From: Sorex araneus
Taxonomy: Eukaryota; Chordata; Mammalia; Eulipotyphla; Soricidae
Direction of reading: 5' to 3'
Assembly (NCBI RefSeq): GCF_027595985.1
Contig: NC_073303.1
Coordinates: 366,037,636 to 366,101,635 of the forward strand
DNA: 64,000 nucleotides
In this document: piece by piece, positions 1 to 38,151 of the stretch
Numbering within the stretch: the stretch's first letter is position 1
Layout: each line of letters starts with the position of its first letter
Translations under genes and position numbers: made by a program
The notes under the pieces: model-generated
Databases searched by the model: none
The model's input: the letters and a program-made list of their open reading frames with translations, nothing else
Told to the model about the DNA's origin: nothing

Positions 1-1074
1 TTATGACCAATGAGTCATTCAGCTTTGGGGGCCCCTGACTCTTGCACTCAGAGTAAATGCATGCAGGGTAGGGAATGTTTTGCTCAGGGGGGCAGGGCCT
101 GGTGCCGGGGAGAACCCACGAGAGCTCCCCATGACCACCCCACTTCTTCCCCTCCTTTCCCGGGACCCCTCCTACACCCGTCACACTAACCCCATGGGAG
201 TCTCTTCTGGAAATCGGAGCATCTGCGCTCCAGACCTTGCACCGGCATCTTTGGATGCACGTGGAGTGTCTCATCTCGACTGAAGGTCAAACTCATAGAG
301 ACCGGCCTTGAGCCAGTTCCTTCATTTTGTCTTTCTATTTTGAGGCTCCGTTTTCTCCATGGAATTATAGAGCCCTGAAAAAAAATATCTGGGGGTGGGG
401 GGAGTATGTTACAATGAAATCTCCACTGTCACTGTCTGTCACTGCCATCCCATTGCTCATCGATTTGCTCAAGCGGGCACCAGTAACGTCTCCATTGTGA
501 GACTTGTTGTTACTGTTTTTGGCATATCAAATACGCCACGGGTAAAGATTTAAAAGTTGAAACCATCCATGCGGCTTGGTACTTTGTTGGGGTTCTGTTC
601 TTTCTCTTTCTCTTTTTCTTTCTCTTTCCTTCTTAAAATATTTTTCTTCGATTAAACATTAAAGGTGGGTTTGTTGTCTTATTCCTCACGAGATGGAGCA
701 TGTGTAAGTTTGAGGGGTATGGAGTCACCACCCCCCACCATGCCAGTCTCTGTCCCTCACTGCCCAAAGCCACCCCACCTTGGCTACCTCAGTCCTGTCA
801 CTGGCGTCTGAAGTGCGTCATCATGCGTCTCCGGACGCCATCTTTCCTCCACGACCAGCAGTGTCTTCCTGGGTCTCTTCCTCTGGCTCAGGGGAGGGGC
901 CGGGGGGTGGGGGGCGGGAGGTGGCTCTGGAGCACGAGCCCCTCTCACGAAGCCCAGCTCTGCACCCCAACAGCACTTGATGCCCCAGGCACCCCCGGGA
1001 GCCATGCTTTTCACCCACAGCACCGCCGGGCACCACCCAAAAGCAAAGGCAGAATGAGCCCCCTCCCTTCAAAA

Positions 1075-1076
<2 letters not shown>
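1..1076 (+). other. NEDD4L intron, no feature
   Basis: Unique intronic sequence upstream of the WW4 second-half exon. No exon encoding the first half of WW4 (a GWEERI-type segment) is found here. A T-rich patch lies at 595-650. Confidence 0.5.

Positions 1077-1106
<30 letters not shown>
1077..1106 (+). repeat. (ACAG)n microsatellite
   Basis: Seven to eight ACAG units in an intron. Confidence 0.9.
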
Positions 1107-1722
1107 GGCGTCTTGCCCGTGTTCCCCAGCCTTGTATTTCTGTGTCCGTCATAAGCACATTGACGCGCCATCTGCTGGGCAGTTGGTCCTGAGGAACTCT
1201 TTGTGGACATGGCTTGTCACTGGCTCTCCCAGGTGTTCCTCAGCAGCCTAGGGCAGTGTAGACAGCTGAGAGAGTTGAAGGGGGAGCCCCAGTCCTGGGC
1301 AGGGACTGCCCGTCGGTTTTAATGAGATACTTCCAGGGATGTTTAAATGAGATACTTCAGGATACCTGGCCTCATTTTTTATCTTTAACCCACAAAAACA
1401 TCCCACTTTGTCCCACTTCAAAATTTTGAATTGTGCAGTAAGCATCCAGTGGGTGCCTTCGGGGCTTTGGAAGATGGGCCCAGAAACATGTCCTTAATGG
1501 ATGGTGATGTGGGCTGGGTGGGGACTCTGAGGAGGAAGGATAGTCGGGGGATTTTGAAGTCTCAGGAACTATGGGGAACTCTGCCGGTGTGGCCCGGGAA
1601 CCAGATAAGCAGACACTGGTGAGGAGAACAGTTCCTCCCTTCACAGCCTTCGCATATTTGCACAAGAGGGCATCACACCCCTGCTCCCATTAAACACAAA
1701 CCCACCTTCCTCCCCCATTTCT

Positions 1723-1916
1723 TGTTTTTATTTTTATTTATTTATTTATTTTGCTTTTTGGGTCACACCCGGCGATGCACAGGGGTTACTCCTGGCTTTG
1801 CACTCAGGAATCACTCCTGGCAGTGCCCAGGCGACCATATGGGATGCTGGGAATCAAACCCCGTTCGGCCGCGTGCAAGGCAAACACCCTACCCACTGTG
1901 CTATCACTCCAGCCCC
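1723..1916 (-). mobile_element. Shrew tRNA-derived SINE
   Basis: Full-length minus-strand copy with a (TTTA)n tail at the left, the GGGTCACACCCGG box, and the head complement CTATCACTCCAGCCCC at the right. An imperfect target duplication (cctcccccatttctt / ctcccccgtttctt) flanks it. Confidence 0.93.
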
Positions 1917-2408
1917 CCTCCCCCGTTTCTTACCCATGGCTGCCTTTCAGAACAGTTTTCACAGCAGCTGGGAATAGGCTGGGGGTGATCCGAACCCCTT
2001 TCTCGGGAAGCCCGGCCACAGGCATCTCCGAGGCAAACCCAGAGAGAGCATCTCAGCGGTGCCCTAAAAGCCTGTTCCTTCCCGCCACCAGGCCACCAAC
2101 GCTGCCACCAGCAGCCCAGCGCCCGCCTTTCTCATCCCTCTGCTCCGTTAGTGCCCTTCTCTCCTTTCTGAAAGAGAATTTCTTGTTCGTGAACCGTTTT
2201 TTATTGAGATGCTGGGATATCCTGCACTCTTGATCCTTTTCCTGCGTCCCTCATTCTGACACCACACCCACCCCAAGAGATCTGCTTCCCCCTACCCCAG
2301 GGGCCCTTCCCACCCACCCCACTGCCCCGGGAGCGCTCGGTCTATGAACGAAATCTCTTCCGAGTGACTTTGGCCATGAAATGGAACATCTTAAAGACAA
2401 AAAGCGGG

Positions 2409-2548
2409 GGTTGGACCAGCGAGATAGCACAAGTACGAAGGTCCTCGCCTTTTGGGGAGCCCTGCAACACCACGTATGGTCCCCTGAGCCCCTGAGCCCT
2501 GCCACTAAGTGACCCCTGAGCACCTCCAGGTGTGGCCCAAATCACCCC
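2409..2548 (+). mobile_element. Old diverged SINE copy
   Basis: Recognisable words 'gagatagcac', 'atggtcccctgagc', 'gacccctgagca' and 'aggtgtggccca' occur in SINE order, but it is strongly diverged. Confidence 0.6.
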
Positions 2549-2608
2549 CCACCAAGTAATACGCCTGTGTCAATTCAAGAGTGCTAAGAAATAGACTCCA
2601 CGCCCCCT

Positions 2609-2663
2609 GCGTCAGCCGCATGCAAGGCAAGCATGCTACCCGCTAGACTGTCCCTCCAGCCCC
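2609..2663 (-). mobile_element. SINE head fragment
   Basis: Only the complement of the tRNA-like head remains (tgcaaggcaagcatgc ... ccctccagcccc). Confidence 0.6.
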
Positions 2664-3161
2664 TAAACATGGGGTTCTTGCCCTCCCCGGCCCCCCGACC
2701 CCTGCCTCTATGACAGGCACTTTTTTTTCCCCTCTCTCTCTTAATTGATTCTTAATCGAAAGCATTTTTTTTTAACATCATAAGCAAAGAAAAAAGTAGG
2801 TAAGGAAAAATTAATTGTATTAGTTAACTTTGTTGGGGACTAAGACTTCTTATGCCTTTTTTTTTTTCCTCCAATTAAATGAAAATCAGGGTCAGGTTCT
2901 AAGTCCTTCCAAGAACAGGCGTTCACGGTCAGGTCCTCCACAAATTGCCTTCCCAGAGCTATAAGACTAGATGCTTTTACTTCGGTCGTGCTCTCTGGCC
3001 CAAGGGGCTTGGGGGTGCTGCCCACCGCAGAGTGTATCATTCTCTTCTAGGCCCCGAATATCACGTTAGTGATCTCTGAGACCCAGAGTGGCGTCGGGGG
3101 GGGGCTGGACACCTTTCGAAGAATCCAGGGATCATGGGATCATTCTTTCAAGAACATTCTT

Positions 3162-3335
3162 TTTTTTTTTTTTAAATTAGTGAATCACCATGAGGGTACA
3201 GTTACAGATTTATACATTTTTGTGCTCATGTTTCCCCCATACAAAGTTTGAGAACCCATCCGTTCACCAGTGCCCATTCTCCACCACCGGTACACCCAAC
3301 ATCCCTCCTACCCTCCCCAATCCCATCTCCCCCCG
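3162..3335 (-). mobile_element. Retroposon 3' end, probably L1 3' UTR
   Basis: A poly(T) run starts the copy, followed by 'aatcaccatgagggtacagtta' type text that recurs at 13222 and, inverted, at 50940. A perfect 14-bp target duplication TCAAGAACATTCTT lies at 3148-3161 and 3336-3349. The insertion ends 58 bp before the WW4 exon acceptor. Confidence 0.75.
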
Positions 3336-3407
3336 TCAAGAACATTCTTGACCCAGTAGAGATCTGCATGACGGTGCTGATTTCTTCTCTTTGTCTTGCC
3401 CTTTCAG

Positions 3408-29800
<26,393 letters not shown>

Positions 29801-30081
29801 ACACCCCCACGTCCAGGAGAGGGTGTTCGTCCAGCAAGCCCTGCTTGCACTTTTGCATTTGCCTAACAGACTGCAGAGACGCCGGCCGGAAGCGCCGCGG
29901 CCGGCCGGCTGCCGGGGCAGAGCCTGGCCCGCCACTTGCCCCGGTCCCGCCGTGGGAAGCCAGGCCCAGGTCGCGTTCCTGCATTTTTCCGCCACAAATT
30001 ACCAACCGGTTGACGTGTGCACTAATTACATTTCAGGAGGACTTAATCTATTTATGTTGTGCCTCTGTAGGCAAAGCCCTT

Positions 30082-30087
30082 AATAAA
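30082..30087 (+). promoter_or_regulatory. Proximal poly(A) signal of NEDD4L
   Basis: AATAAA 282 bases after the stop codon, in the A+T-rich context taataaatatttta. It could give a short 3' UTR form. No strong GT-rich downstream element is obvious. Confidence 0.45.
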
Positions 30088-33000
30088 TATTTTACATACT
30101 TTATAATGACAATGAATGGAATTAATCACTCTACAGGTATAGTATTACAGCTCATGTTTACTTTTTAAAATGATTTAGACCGATTTTCAGATTTTATTTC
30201 ATTACGATTAAAGATGTCTCGTGTACTTGGAAAATTGAGCTTTTTTTTTTTTTTTGTATCTGGATATCATAACCAGGTTTAATGTCAGTGACATTGTTCT
30301 TTTTGGAGTTCTTGAGCAACAACCCCTTCACCCCCCTCGGCCTCTTACCTGATTCAGTTCAGAAGATTGCTCCTTTGTCCGAAAACCTTCCCTCGAGGAG
30401 TCCTTTGAGAGAATTTAGACTTTAACCTTAGGTATCATGATCATTTTTTTTTCATACTCCAAGAGAATGAAAACAAACTGGAGACTCTTTGTGTATAAAT
30501 TCCGCACCCCCAGCTACGGGCCGAGAGAACTGTAACATAGCATGACAAGCCTCGTGGAGACTTGGAGGAGCCATCCCTAAGTTCTTCCTTAGGAGGGGGC
30601 CACGTTCTCCTCCTGGCTGAGAGGGGAAGCCACCGTTCCTGGGAGAAAAGCGGCTCCACCCTTCCCGACGCTGTCCAGTTGCTCCCTGATGACCTTCTCT
30701 TCGCCGTCTGGGGTGGAGGCGCGTGGATGGCGCTTGGCCCTGTAGAAACCAGCTCTGTGTCGTCTGCTGTTTGTACGCGTGTGTGAACTGTGGCCGATGT
30801 CGTGTTCCCTCCGCACCGACCCAGAAGGCACTTTACATGCCCCCCCGGATGTCACCTGGCGGTGTGGCCGCTGCCTGGGTTTCTCCTAAACATTCGGTGT
30901 GACGCTGCTTCCCTCTCCCGCCCCGTCCCGTCCGCGCCGTGTCTATTGATGATCGTGAACGTGGCCACTGGTGTACGCCGTGCGCCTGGACGTGAAACTG
31001 AGCCTCCAGACCTCACCCAGGAGTGGGCAGAAGTGCCCTCCGCCTGCCCTCGGCCGCCAGCTCCGATTGCCCGTCGAGTGTCGCATGCTCCGATGCCCGC
31101 ATGTCTCAGCCGTGTCCTGTGCCCAGGCTCACGGACAGAGAAGACCGGGCACCCGTGCTGCAGGGCAGGGGGCCCGAGCACGTGGGCTCTCACTTGGGTC
31201 TGGGGGTGGCAGGGGGCGTGTTTTGAGAGAAAACCTAAGGCAGGGGGGAGGTGTGCAAACCTGCTGTTCTTTGTCATGGTCTTCTAGGTCCGCCGGCCGT
31301 CACGAGACCCCCATAGAGACGAGGACAGACGGTAGTTCGGGGGGGGGTTCAGTGTTGACTTAGAAGGAGCTTCTAAGGGAAGACTTTGCTTTGTGCCCAG
31401 GTCTGGATGGCTTGTGAGATACTGTGAATGTTTATAGCTGCCTTTTGAGTTGTCTAGAGGGGTGCTGGGTACCCCGCTGTCTCAAAGAAGGGGGATTCCT
31501 GCAGAGCTGAGCGTGGATTCCCTCTCTGTGTTGATTTTGAAACACCCAGTAGTGGTCGGAAAATTTAGTTGAAAAACTAGAAAACTACGATGTCATTCAT
31601 TACTTCATCCATGTGTGGGTTTCCTGCCCTTCCCACCAGACTGAGCCCCCAGTTCGCCCTATTATGTCCCCCTCAGTCTGATCTTGGCTTTAAGATCGGC
31701 GCCAGCGTCTGGGCAATCCGGCTGGTGGTTATGGGGGAGATGCCCAACAATTCTAACCTAAGAAGTGGGGTTCCTCTATCATTTTGTTAAAACTGTTCCC
31801 CAAAACGCCAAACATTCACTTAGGGCGAATTAGAGACTAGAAAAGAAAACCCAGATATAAGATGAATGGATGAAACTCATCCAGATTCCCCCATTCGGTA
31901 TTTCTGTCCCCTTCCTCCCTGACGTCAGTGAGGAGGAAATCGTGCTGGTTGGGGACAGCCATTTTCCCTTTCCTTCCAAATCCGATGCCCACGGTGATCG
32001 CCCGTGACTTCTTCTATCCGCAGTGGTCCTTGGTCTTGTCTTCTCTGAATCCTGACGCTCACTGTCCTCTCTGCCCCAAAAAAGGGCAGCACGCAGCCCA
32101 CCCCAGCTGTTCCCGGGGTGCTACCCGCCTGGTCAGCAGGCCTGGGGAAACGTGAGGGTCTGTCCTAGCCCACCTGGGGCCCTGCATCTCTGCAGCCTCG
32201 TTTTCTGAGCGATGCCCTTTAGACTTGCCCTGGTTCCCTGAAGAAGGCCTGGGCAGAACCACGTGGGCTCGAAGCTGACCCAGGCCTGCCTGTTCTCTGC
32301 CCGAGCTGGCCCTGCTTCTCTCCCTGCTCGCTGGAGACTGCGTTTCAAAGCTCACCCTGGGGCCCGGCAGGAAGGGGCGCCCCTCTGTGCCCGCAGACCT
32401 GGTGCGTTTTAAGGGCTTGCTGGTTTGCCTGAAGCAGCTCCTCCCGTGGGCCCAAACGCCTCTCACTGGGTCTCCGGACCCTCGGGCCCTCACAAAGGGC
32501 AGAAAGCAGTTGGCCTGGTTCCATCTCTTTCTCCTTCTCCGGCCCCAGAACACAGGAGGATTCTGCGATTACGTGGTTCATCAGACCACGGGGCCCAGGG
32601 CCGTTTGACCTGGTCAGTCCTGGCTTGAAACCTGAGTTCAGGCGCCCCTGTCCGTGACTCATGGTTCTTACAGTTACTCATTGGCTCTCCGGGAGCTTGC
32701 CAAGTCTTACAGCTCTCAGTTAAAACTTCATCTCCAAAGAGAGCTGGGGTCAGGCTGCCCTGGAGCCCCCCGACCCACGCACGGCCCAGCAGTCTTTGTC
32801 CGCCGTCTGGTGTCGTCTTCAGCCTTTGCCAGTAGGGGGCACCGCTGTGCTAGGGGAAAACCTGGCCCCTTCCCTCCTGCCTGCCATGACTTCCTGCTAC
32901 CTCTGTCTCCTCGGGGCTTTGGGGTGCATCAAACTAAGTCCTTTTCAAAAACTGCCAACTTCAGGTCTGAGATGGGTTGTTTCATTTTCGGTTTTTTAAT

Positions 33001-33143
33001 CCTCAATCAAGTTCCCTTTGTACTTTAGGTTTGCAAAGCCAGGAGGTCGGGTGGGAGGGGTGGGGGGGGAGGTGATATTCTTTGGACCACTTTTGTTTTC
33101 ATGTATCTAAGCCTTAAAGACACGAGTGGTGGCTAGCCGCTTA

Positions 33144-33144
<1 letters not shown>

Positions 33145-33208
<64 letters not shown>
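33145..33208 (+). repeat. (AC)n microsatellite in NEDD4L 3' UTR
   Basis: About 32 uninterrupted AC units. It would be transcribed in the long 3' UTR form and is likely to vary in length between individuals. Confidence 0.95.
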
Positions 33209-33210
<2 letters not shown>

Positions 33211-34164
33211 CACGCCCTGTTCTCGTGTGTCCCGCAAACGCCATGGAGTCAGGACGCGGGCTTGGCCCCTGTTTCGCAGACGAAGTTGACACTCTCTGCG
33301 TGCGAGTCCTTTTCTTGTCAGCCCTCTGTCCTTGCTTAGAGTAACGTGGCGCCTGTGTAAAATGCATGTCTTTCCGCTGCTTGGTTTTCCGTGTGTAAGG
33401 AGAGACGGGAGCTAGACGCCTTCCAGATCAGAACCGTGTCTCTCTGCGTCTCCCTGAGCTGGTTGGTCCTCTCGGGCTCATTTCTCTGAGATTGTCGCAG
33501 CCTGCCTGTGAGCTTGGCGTAGCTCGGGTCCTCCTGGTGACCCATCCAAACGCATCTGCCGTCTTGATGCTGTGCTCCAGATTCAAGAGCATTTCCACTG
33601 CTTTCCCGAGTAACCTGACTCCGAAAGAGAGTGGGTGCTGGGTCTCTCTTCCCCTTTTATCCCTGCTGAGTCCTGAGCATTCGGACCCCAGGTGCCCGAG
33701 GGAACCCCAGAAAGATGATGTTCATTTGCTGTCGTTTCTTAATTCAGAATCAGTGGTCAAATAAAAGAAAAAGGGGGGAAACGGAACGTTTAAGGTGAAA
33801 AGTTGCAAGCATTCCAAATGAATTCTAAGCGTTTCTTAACTTTTTATTATAACCCCACCTCCTAATCGGAAGCCAAGTGCTATTTGATACAATGATTACA
33901 AACCAAACAATTTTGACATTTTTTAAAGACAACATATGGAAAAACGCTCATTTTCACAATCTGAAGAGCTTTAAAAATAAAAATAGGGTTGAATTTGATA
34001 TGCACAGGAAACGCTTTGTTTGTTTAAGAACAAATCCTTTCTGCTTTCTTTCTTTTTTTTCTTAAGAGATCTCAAGAGAAATTGTAGCTTGTTTTCCTGA
34101 CAGCAAAAGCTAACTGTCACCCAATGAAGTCGTTGTAAGAAGTGATACCACTTGTCAAATATTT

Positions 34165-34170
34165 AATAAA
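34165..34170 (+). promoter_or_regulatory. Distal poly(A) signal of NEDD4L
   Basis: AATAAA in the context aaatatttaataaagactt, followed by T-rich and GT-rich sequence at 34211-34250. It sits at the end of the SINE-free stretch and is the best candidate for the main 3' end. Confidence 0.6.
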
Positions 34171-34199
34171 GACTTATGGAAGCTGGAACATTTTCTACA

Positions 34200-35977
34200 T
34201 CAAGTACTCTGAGTTGTCTGATTTATCCTCGTGTGTGTGTTCTCTTTATGGTTTCAGAGGTGTCTGTGCCTACGGGCTGATCGCATGTTGATTTCCTCAG
34301 TGTCCCTGGCGGCTACCCACATTTGAAAACATGATTAAGAACAGGGGCCTAACTTAATGAGAAACACGTTCTCTCGGGCTGTCTTCTCATTAAACTTGAG
34401 AATCCATGACACTAGAACACCAGGATAATAAATTCATCCCAGGAAAGGCATATTTTGTCCCTCCTTTCTCTCCCACTCACCCTCCATCGGTGCAAGACTC
34501 AGGAAACAGACAAGGCGATGCTCAGAAGAAAGTTTCCACAGACGTGTCCGTTTTCTGTGGGTTAAGCCTCCCCTGGAGGGCGCGGGGACGGACTCCCAGA
34601 GGTATCACCCAAAAGGATGTATTTGACTGGCCCTTGCTTCCTTGCCCTTGACCTTTTCTGTTAGCCTAGAGTGGATCTTGCTGGAAGGGAGACTGTGCCA
34701 CCCCCTCCAGGCTGTCCCCCACACTTACACATGTACAAGAACCACCACAGAGTTCGGCTTGTCCTTAGACAAAGGTGACTAAAGGGAGGAATACTTTGCC
34801 CCGGCTGGAGAGAGACGGGAGTTTCCTGTCCAAATCTCCGTTTCCCTGGGACGAGAGAAACTCCCTTCCCGGTGCCCTGCCCCCCTGGTGTGTGTTTGCG
34901 TGCGTGACTTACCAGCATGTGCCGGGAACATGTAGGTGGCCTGAAGCCCAGGACCTGTGTCTGCAGGAAACACGGGCTCGTTTGGGGGCCACCGCCAGGA
35001 CAGAAGCTCCCACCTCACCAACAACCCTCCAGAGCCTCCATTATCCCCCCCATTATTCCCCCTTTCGTCCCTTGCATGCGTGCAGGCTGCGGGCTTCACC
35101 ACTGAGCTACCTCCTCCGCCCCATTTTCCAGACCCCCTTCCAGGGCAACCCTAACTTTCCTTTGTCCAGCAGAGTTTAAGGGCCTTCAAGCACCAGAGGC
35201 TGCACCCTGGACCCCCCCCAGCCCCCAGGCAGGATTAGACGGGGTTCCAGGAGGCTGCATCCCGCACAGCTTCTGCCTGAAAGAGGAATGTCAGATTCCC
35301 AGGGCGCTGCATTCTCGGTGGGGAGTTTGGTTCGAGCTTTGAGCTTTGTCATTCTGGCCCTTCATTTCTGCACCTAAGAACGGCCCTGGCCAGAGGGGGT
35401 GGAGCGGGTCTCCCTGCTCTCCCCCCCCCCCCGCCCCCGCCAGTCTGTGTTGACTTAGAAGACCCACCTGGCTCATCCACTGGGATCAGCAGGCCACGTC
35501 CCCTCTGGGGGCCGTTTGCACAGCCAGCCCTTTGAACGGGGACTCCAGTTAAAAAGTAACGAGCCGGGGACAGGATCAATCAGAGACAAATATTAGCTGT
35601 GAGCCCAGAGGGACCCTGGGTTGGGAAATACCCCTGGGTGCTGACCAGCAAAGAGCAACGGTCAGACTCACCCATCTTGGGGGTCCAGAAGCAGCCCCCT
35701 CCCCCCTGCCGCCTCCAGTCACCTGCCAGTCGCCTCTGTGAGCCCCACCTGAAGTACCAGGGCTCCCTCAGTGTGGACCCAAAGTGGGCTCTTAGGGGCT
35801 GCCTCCCTGCCCTGTCCCGCCAGCCTGCCCCACAGTGCCCGAGGCCCTCCCTCTCTGTCCCCATTTCCTGCCCCCCCAAGACTGGCAGGAGTGTGTGGGC
35901 CACCCGCCTCGCTGGTGGTGGTCCTGCCCCTTTGTGCTCTCAGCTTTCCTTCCTTTGAACCCCCCCACCCATGGCTT
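34200..35977. other. Intergenic, unique
   Basis: Sequence after the NEDD4L 3' end. A C-homopolymer patch lies near 35418. No gene or RNA was recognised. Confidence 0.4.
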
Positions 35978-36086
35978 TTTGTATTGGGGTCACCTGGCTG
36001 TGCTCAGGGGCTACTCCCAGCTCTGCGGGTGGGGTCTCCCCTGCCACACCGGCGATCCAACCTGGGCCCCCAAATCGTAAAGCATA
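35978..36086 (-). mobile_element. Old SINE fragment
   Basis: 'ttggggtcacctggctgtgc' and 'aggggctactcccagctctg' define a diverged minus copy, the first after the SINE-free 3' UTR. Confidence 0.6.
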
Positions 36087-36584
36087 CATGAGTCCTTTAA
36101 GCCTCCACCCCGCCCTCAGTGCCCCTGTGACTTCTGCTGGATTCTGTCCCCCTTGGCACTAGGGGAGGAAGGAGGGTCCCCAATAATCTGCTCTTGGTCT
36201 CTCCTCCCATGTCTTGTGACAGCCAGAGGCTGCTCTAGGGCCCAAAGCTCAGCGTGGCCCGACCTAAACCCCACTCTGCGGCGTCTCCCTGCCGCCGAAG
36301 CGGGATGTCCCTCTCCCCCTTCTCTTCCAGGCACTCACCCTGGAGCAAGTGGCCTGTTCCCCACCACCGAGGCCAGAGCCCCTTCTCCCTGTCAGTGTCC
36401 AGGCCCCAAACCCCCGGCGGGTGGCTGCCACAGGCAGGAAGGGGCAGGTGACACAGCCACGAAAACACACGCAAGCCCCGGGCAGGTGGCAGCTGCTGCG
36501 TGTCTGTCCGGCCTGCAGAGCCTGTGACCCCGTGCGTGAGACGAGCAGGTCAGCCGGGTGCTGAGGCCGCCGGGGAGGAGCGAC

Positions 36585-36866
36585 GGGGGGTGGGGTGGGG
36601 GGGAGGGCTGGTGGGAGCAGGTGGGCAAGCACGGGGCCTCCAGAGGGCAGGAGGGGAGACTATGGGGCGTGTGGGGGAAGTCCATGGTGGGGGTGAGGTC
36701 CTGGGAGACAGCTAGCGGCGGGGGGTGCTGAACCCCCATACACGGGGCTCAAGGGCAAAGCGGGAGGTCCAGGCAGCGCCCAAAGTACCAGGGATGGAGT
36801 TTGGAGCGGGGAGAGGAGTGGGTGGGGCAGGGGGCAGTGGGGGGAGCTGGGGGTGGGGGTGCCGGG
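36585..36866 (+). repeat. G-rich segment with G-quadruplex-type runs
   Basis: Runs such as ggggggtggggtgggggggg at 36585 and gtggggggagctgggggtgg at 36837 fit the four-G-run rule. Confidence 0.6.
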
Positions 36867-37369
36867 AGGCCGCTCGAGGGGGCCCTCCCCAAAGCTGGCG
36901 GCCGGCAGCATGGTCAGTGCCATGCCCACCTGACGGCCCCTAGACCGTTGTGGGGGTGGCCACCTGCTGAAGTCAGCTCAGAAAGGGAGATGCTGGGGTC
37001 CGAGGGGGTCCAGAACCAGCCAGCGTGTACCCAGGGCCACCCCATGCACCCGCCCCCCACCGCAGCCACTCCCAACCCAGCAGGGGCCTGCCCAGCTGTG
37101 CACACGTCCAGCCCTGAAGTGACTGTCTCCAGCCTTCCCGGACCTGTGTTTCCTGATTAGCTCGACAGAGGTGGCAGTCCCCGTCACTCTGGTGGCGGAG
37201 AAGGTGCCGTAACTTTGTTCATCGTGAGAGTCAACACTCAGGTGCAATAAACATGGAATAAAAAATAAGCACAGGGCTATGGGGTATAGCCACACACCCA
37301 AAACACAGGTTCGGCAGGACCGAAAACATGAGATCTAAGAGGCAACCATGTGCCTCTTAAGTTGACAGG

Positions 37370-37800
37370 TGAGTTGCGTGGGGTCAGGATGGGGAGAGAA
37401 CTTGGGGACCCTGATGGAGGGACACTGGTAGAGGGGTTGGGGCTGAATCATCGTAGGCCTAAAATGCAGCTATCACTAACTTTGTAAAGCATGGCTCTTA
37501 AATCTAAAAATATATATTAAGAAAAAATAATAAACCTATAAAGTGACAGGTACAAAATTCAAAAAAATTAATAAAAAGAAAAATAAGAACAATGGAAAAG
37601 AGGAACTAGAGTAAAGCAGTCAAAGTTAAAATTCTATAAATATGTTTGTGTTAAGGGCAGATCATTATCAGTCTCATGGTGCTGATCCGAGTCTCCCACA
37701 CATGTCATGGAGGGATATTGGCACTTTGGTGGTCGGTGTGTTATGGTAGCAACATATGCCTAAAACATACAAGCATTGACACCTTCATAAATAATAAGGA
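37370..37800 (+). mobile_element. Two retroposon 3' ends (L1-like)
   Basis: 'gatggagggacactggtaga' with 'aggcctaaaatgcagctatc', and again 'catggagggatattggcact' with 'tatgcctaaaacatacaagc', are two related copies of an L1-type 3' UTR motif in A+T-rich sequence. Confidence 0.45.
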
Positions 37801-38151
37801 AGAAAGGAGGGAGGGAGGATGAGAGGAAGGGAAGGAAGGAAGGAAGGAAGGAAGGAAGGAAGGAAGGAAGGAAGGAAGGAAGGAAGGAAGGAAGGAAGGA
37901 AGGAAAGAGAGGGAGGGAAGGAGGAAGGGAGGGAGGGAGGGAGGGAGGGAGGGAGGGAGGGAGGGAGGGAGGGAGGGAAAGAAGGAGGGAGGGAGGGAGT
38001 AAAGGAGGGAAGGAAGGAAGGAGGGAAGGAAGGAGGGAAGGAAGGAAGGAAGGAAGGAAGGAGGGAAGGAAGGAAGGAAGGAAGGAAGGAGGGAGGGAGG
38101 GAGGGAGGGAGGGAGGGAGGGAGGGAGGGAGGGAGGGGGGAGGGAGGGAGG
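37801..38151 (+). repeat. (GGAA)n/(GGGA)n purine tract
   Basis: About 350 bases, almost all A/G: GGAA repeats, then GGGA, then mixed blocks and GGGA again. The complement gives long artificial open frames. Confidence 0.97.

Larger units (their letters stand above)
29801..34190 (+). other. NEDD4L: NEDD4L 3' UTR, probable long form
   Basis: After the stop codon there is about 4.4 kb without any SINE, although the window averages roughly one per 1.7 kb. AATAAA occurs at 30082-30087 (a short form), 33760-33765 and 34165-34170. The last is followed by T/GT-rich sequence (gtgtgtgtgt at 34231-34240), so cleavage near 34185-34200 is likely. The A+T-rich stretch at 33755-34200 looks like conserved UTR. 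A long 3' UTR agrees with what I know of mammalian NEDD4L mRNA. The exact end is inferred. Confidence 0.6.
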
